64,000 nt of DNA, taken from contig JASANG010003574.1 of NCBI GenBank assembly GCA_030248215.1, positions 32,348 to 96,347 on the forward strand. The letters run 5' to 3'. A program made the translations under genes and the position numbers. The DNA comes from Enoplolaimus lenunculus (taxonomy: Eukaryota; Nematoda; Enoplea; Enoplida; Thoracostomopsidae). The notes below the pieces were generated by a model that saw nothing but the letters and a program-made list of their open reading frames with translations, was not told the DNA's origin and searched no databases. Shown here piece after piece: positions 24,601 to 30,600 of the stretch (positions within the stretch are counted from its first letter, which is position 1; each line of letters starts with the position of its first letter).

Positions 24601-27600
24601 AGATGAAATAGAAAATATTCACGTATTTACCTTGCCCGCCAGGTGACAATAAAAACGGACTTGGACATCCGTGATTTTTGACCGGCACCGGATCCGTAAG
24701 ACAATTCAACGGAGCAGGTGCCCTAAGCCGAGCTCTGCTTCGTCGAAGGCGATCCCTGATCGCTTTGCGGGCTGGCATCGCGTCCGTCGGTTCGCCAGGC
24801 GGTGGGGACATAGGTCCAGTGACGCCAGGGGAGTAGAATAGTTGGGGATCCATACGTGGGACGATGAGGCCACCACCAGTGCCAAGTTGAGACTGAAAAT
24901 CTTGTGGGCGGAAGCCTGAAAATATGAAACTAAAATTTAAATTTATTTGAATTTTGGAATTGAAAATTATTTCGAGGTAACTTAATTTCTCAACCAGCGC
25001 ACAACTGAGACTGGAAATCCGGTGGGCGGAAGTCTGAAAACAGGGACGGCGGAAGCATTTTGGATGTGGATGGGCTAATGGCAAACTTACCCCAGCGGTA
25101 AAAATTATGTTTCAGGTGTATATCCCGAAATACATATATACATCTTACTAATTTTAAACTAAGACATACCAACAGACCCTGCTTTATAGAAGTTGTTGCA
25201 AATATGTTATTAAAGGTTCCCGGAACCGGAAACTAAAAAATCCTGGATTTTTGTATCGGAACCGGATAGTAAAAATAGCAAAATTTGAATATTTTAACAA
25301 GTAACGCGACACCAGAAACCAAAACGCATTCTAAATTTCTATCCAGACAGGCAGCGAAGCATAGGTAGAATTGTGACAAAAAACTTCACGAGCGAAGCGA
25401 GCCAAAAGCTAAGCGTATGCAACAATTATAGCTGATCCGAAGACAATAAGGGCAGGTACAACTGCACAGAATGTGACACGCGAGCGTATTAGTCAGACGT
25501 ATTTTTGTGCTTATTCAGGATGCTCGCTCCGGGTAATTTGAAATGAAATTTCCTTGTTCCTTTTGTCGTTCCCGTCGCACATCCACTCTGTCATATCCCA
25601 CTAAAAATTTAAGTTTTGTATAGATCCAGTGCGACTTCTTATTTTCTAGATTTATCGTTGGTATGGCATATATAAAGATCAGGGGCGGAACGTGTTTTTT
25701 GCTGCACTGCAATGATGTAAGCTTAAGGTTTAGACAAATTTTTTCTTAAGGTGTAGGCTTAGGTGTAAGCTCATTCTTACGCTTAGGCTTAGGCTTAGGC
25801 TTAGGCTTCGGCTTCGGCTTAGGCTTAGGCTTAGGCTTAGGCTTAGGCTTAGGCTTAGGCTTAGGCTTAGGCTTAGGCTTAGGCTTAGTCTTAGGCTTCG
25901 GCTTAGGCTTAGGATTATCCTTAGGCTTAGGCTTATGCTTAGGCTAAGGCTTAGGCTTAGGAATATGCTTATACTATTGTCACGGCCTTATTCCACACAT
26001 TGGCTTAATAGCAATACAGCACTGGTTTAATAATATACAGTGGGCCGAGTTTGGCTGTAACCTAAATGTCACCAGAATCTCGAACGTCGATTTTACGAAT
26101 CAAGAATTACAGCTGGCCAGGTTGTGAACGGAAATATCGCGAGAGAAGCGAGCGAGAAACCAGACGTATTATTTTTTGGTGTAACAATTTTCTACGCTTC
26201 AAGTTGCATTCAGTTTTTTTTGCCAAACTGAGATCTAAAAAAGTCGGTGGTAAAATGCCGTTTGTCACAACCTTTGACCCCACCCATCATCACCGCCGCC
26301 CCCGCTGGTAAACATTGAATTACTATTCATGCAAGTCCGTGGTTTCGGGGAGCGAGACGGCGCCGTTATCCATCAAGATAATGTTAACTCATGGACACTA
26401 CGCCCACAAGCTTAAGCCTAACCCTAATTGTAAAGCCTAAACCTAAGCCTAAACCTAAGATTGCCAAAATGTGAAAATTTCGAACGCTGTGGAGTGTGGC
26501 ATGAATCTAAATCCAAAGACAACACAAAACGTACCCTACGATCGAAAAATTTGGAGTGCACCAGTCGAAAATTTTCCGCCCCCCCCAAACAGAAATTTAA
26601 TTGAAAACAAAAACATTAATGCTTAACTACAGTATACAACCATGCAACGCCAAATTCATGCAAAAGGAACAAAACGGATTAGAATGTTTGTTATCCCAGT
26701 CTATCAAAAGACAGAGCCAGAACAGCCGCCCCCTTACCCCAATTTGATGGGTCCCCACTACAAATAGGGGCCTCTACCCTGACAAGATTTTAAACAAAAA
26801 ATTTGCGAAATATTTTGATCATCACAATGTGGACACCTCACTCCGGAATTTCCTGGGCCCCAAACCTAGCCTGCTCCGGTACTGTTAAAAAATGAATCCT
26901 TAGGGTACGAATCAGGTTGCGTAACGTTAATTCAGAACCAGAACCAGAACCAGCTACATAGTTTATCACTTACCTAAATCACTCGCTGAATCTCCGTAAT
27001 ATATCATTGTTTGAAATTTTGAAATCTAAGATTTTTAAGCTTTATACTCCGGCAGATTTAAAAATTAGAACTAATTCTAGTCCTTTGTACACTCGTCTCA
27101 TATTTAAAGTTAACGCGTAAGATTAGGCTCAGACTTCGGCTTAGGAATAGGATAATGGCTTAAAGGCATATATTAAGATGCATGATCCTCAGCCTATACC
27201 TAAGCCTCAATTTTAAATGTGAGGAGATTATACGAAAACTAGAATTAAGCAAATGTTTTTTAGTCTAAGCCTAAGCCTTTGTCTGCTTGGGGCCAGTACT
27301 GGCTCATATGCTTATCCGTCTAGAAATTGCGTTTCCGGGACAAAAAAATAGTGTTTAAGCCGACAACACAGGTGCAAACTGTAACAACCGGATGCGTTAG
27401 GAATCGCTGAATAATTTCATAAAATTAAGGCCATGGCTCGGGCCCGTAGCCAGATCGGCTTAATTATGGGGCTAAACATTTGTTTCAGGAGCGGCATACA
27501 AGGGTTTTCAACCGAGGTTGAAAATTATCCAGTGGGGCTAAAATTTTTCCACGCCGGCTGAGTCACGCTTAGTTCCCATTGGCTATAAGCCTCGCCAATG

Positions 27601-30600
27601 CTTTGAGTTTGCATTTTACGAAGACAAAACAGAACACAGCTCATTATTATACAAACGAATAATTGTGCGAATTGCAGAAACTTTTTGATTCGTTCGTTTA
27701 GATACCAATGCATTTTCAGGCCAAATGACTCAGAGCAAAAAGGGGGTTTTTGGCTGCAATTGTAGAAGAACGCAACGAAACTAGACCGAAGCCAGACTGA
27801 AATGTCGTTGACTAATTCGACCACTGTAAAGAACAGGGGTGGAACAGTATTATAAGCATATTTTTACGCCTAAGCCTAAGTCTAAGCCAAAGCCAAAAGC
27901 GTAACAATGAGCATACTCCTAAGCCTTAGCCTAAGCCAAGCAAAAAATAATTAGTCTAAAGCTGAAGCTTAGTCTTTTCTAATTCCACAGAAAAACGTTC
28001 CGCCCCTGATGTTTACATGGACCATTAATTGTAAACATCGGGTAGCATGTGTCATAAATTATACATGCAACAATGTTGTTAGTCATTTCAAGCATGGATG
28101 AATCAAATAATGGCTAATAACAGGGACGTAACAGTAGTACACGCATATTTCTAAGCCTAAGTTTAATTAAATCGAATCGAAACCGAATTAAGCCTAAGCC
28201 TAGTTAAGCCTAAAGCCTGAGTGTAACAATAAGTTTGTACGTAAGCATCAGACTGTTAAGCCTAATTGTAAAGTAAAAAAATCTGTCTAAAGCTTAAGTT
28301 TACTCTATTACAGTCCCACAGAAAAACGTTCCGCCCCTGTTCTTTACATGGTAAGCCGCATCTCAAAATGTGCTGCTATTATAACAGTGATTCGAATACT
28401 GTAGTGTCGTTAATATCTGACAGATTTGAAATCCTGCTGGGTTTATTCTTTTAAGGTTCCAATCTGTAGCACTTGTGTAACAACCGCAACAACCAATATA
28501 TAAAACAGTACCGTAACTGTAGTATAAGCATATTCCTAAGTCTAAGCCTGAGCGTAAGAATGAGCTTATACATAAGCCTAAACCTAAAGCAACAAAATTA
28601 AGTCGAAAGCATAAGCTTAACTTTATTTCAGCACCACAGAAAAACGTTCCACCCGTGATCTTTACAATGGACTAAATCTGCTAAACTCTATGCTACAACG
28701 GTTGCTCAAACAAAAACCAGAGTTAATACATTTTTAAACGATTAGGTAACTAACTAGAATATTGGCCGATGTAAAGATCAGGGGCGAATCGTTTTTTTCT
28801 GTGGGACATGCAATAGCGTAAGCTTAAGCTTTAGACCAATTTTTTTGCTTGGATTAGGCTTAGGCATAGGAATAAACTCATTCTTACGCTTAGGTTTAGG
28901 CTTAGGCTTAAGAATATGCTTATAATACTGTTCTGCCCCCGTTCTTTACATTGGCAAGAATATTTTGTGCATTCTCGCTGATTCACCGTCTATCAATTTT
29001 CACACTGTTGCACTTAACATCAGCTCAATATGTAAGCTAAAACGCAATCAATTTTGCAAGGGACAGGTAATTCATTCAGCTTACAAGTAAGATTGAAACT
29101 TTTCTAAGGGATGGGGTGAGCTATTAAGAGGGTCGAGATTGAGACTCGACCCGAGAGCCTTCCTGACACAACGGCCTATGTAAAGATCAGGGACGAACCG
29201 TTTTTCCACGGGACTGATAGAGTACGTTTAGGCTTTAGACTAATTTTTCGATTAGGCTTAGGTTTAGGTGAAAATTTATCCTTCATGCTTAGGTTTAGAC
29301 TTAGGCTTAGAAATATGCGTATACTGCTGCTATTGGCCCCATTCGTTAAATTGGCCCTGACAACGGATCTGATTTTTTGTTTGTAATGTATAATGTATTG
29401 ATTTGACAGCTATTCCGCATAGAAAACACACTATGAATCTTGTAATGGAAATTAATTTCTAATGCGTCGTCCACAATTATTCGCGTACGCGTTGTGGAAT
29501 TTTGCGTCGACCGTAGACGACTGCCATCTACTATACAACGGACGGCAGTTAGTTGTACTATATTTTTCAATTTTTGAAATTTTTAAAATTTCAATAGACG
29601 ATTGCTATTTTTCGCCTACCTACGGTCTACGACTGCTGAAAATTTGAAAAAGGGCAATCGTTTTTGATGGTACTAACAAAATGTGAGATATCGTCTGAAG
29701 CGTAGTTGTAAACTTATAGTAGCCGTCGACAGGTGCGCTAACTTAAGGTACTGCAGTTGTCGATGAGATTTTTAAACAAAACAGCTTAGACGCTTGCCCT
29801 TAGTAAATTAAATATAGCAGCTGTCAATGACAATTTATGCGAATACGGCAACCGTCTACGGCTTTTACGGTTTGCAAACTTGAAAATTTCTATTTTTAAA
29901 ATGTCTTGTTTTTTTGGCAGATCCAGAAAAAGGGGCCTGTGCAATTTATGAAAAAGGGGGAATTGCACTAGAAAACACTGGCGAGCAAAGAGCGAGAAAC
30001 TGAGTGCCGGCGAGCGAGTGCAAACTTTGGTTGCCTAGACCAGTATGGCAGACGCTTTGTACGGATCCTCTATTGTTGTGTACTTTTTCTTTCTTTTATT
30101 TTCTTTTGCGCACTATCAAATCTGCCCATTTGCTTTTTTTAGGGCGTCCAGGTTTTTGGTGGGTATAGAGTGGGTATAGATTCAAGATTTACATTTTTTG
30201 CTAGGCTAAAGGCTTAAGCTTAGGAACACAAATAGAGCACAGCACGTATTGGAAGAACATGGGGATGCAAATCCTGTCCAATGTACTTTTATAGGGGCGT
30301 AACAGCAATAAGCGTATTCCTAAGCCTAAACCTAAGCCTAAGCGTTGCAAAAATGTGTTGCTAAGCCTAAGCCTAAGCCTAGGGAAAAAATGTAATCCAG
30401 AATCTAAACCTATTCTTTAGAAACTTGGACGCCCCTAAAGTAACATTTGTCCCCATAAATTTTTTTACAACCGCAATGTCTACAAACTACGCTGGCTCTT
30501 TAAGGCCGACAATTCCTTTTTTATAAAAATATACCTCCGATATTTTGTACGACATAGAAATTTCACCACGCCCGGCCCGTTTCATATTCGTGTTGCACGT

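Noticed and set aside
25780-25965. True telomere or chromosome end
   Set aside because: The TTAGGC array is interrupted by variants, lies between MITE termini and is inside an intron.
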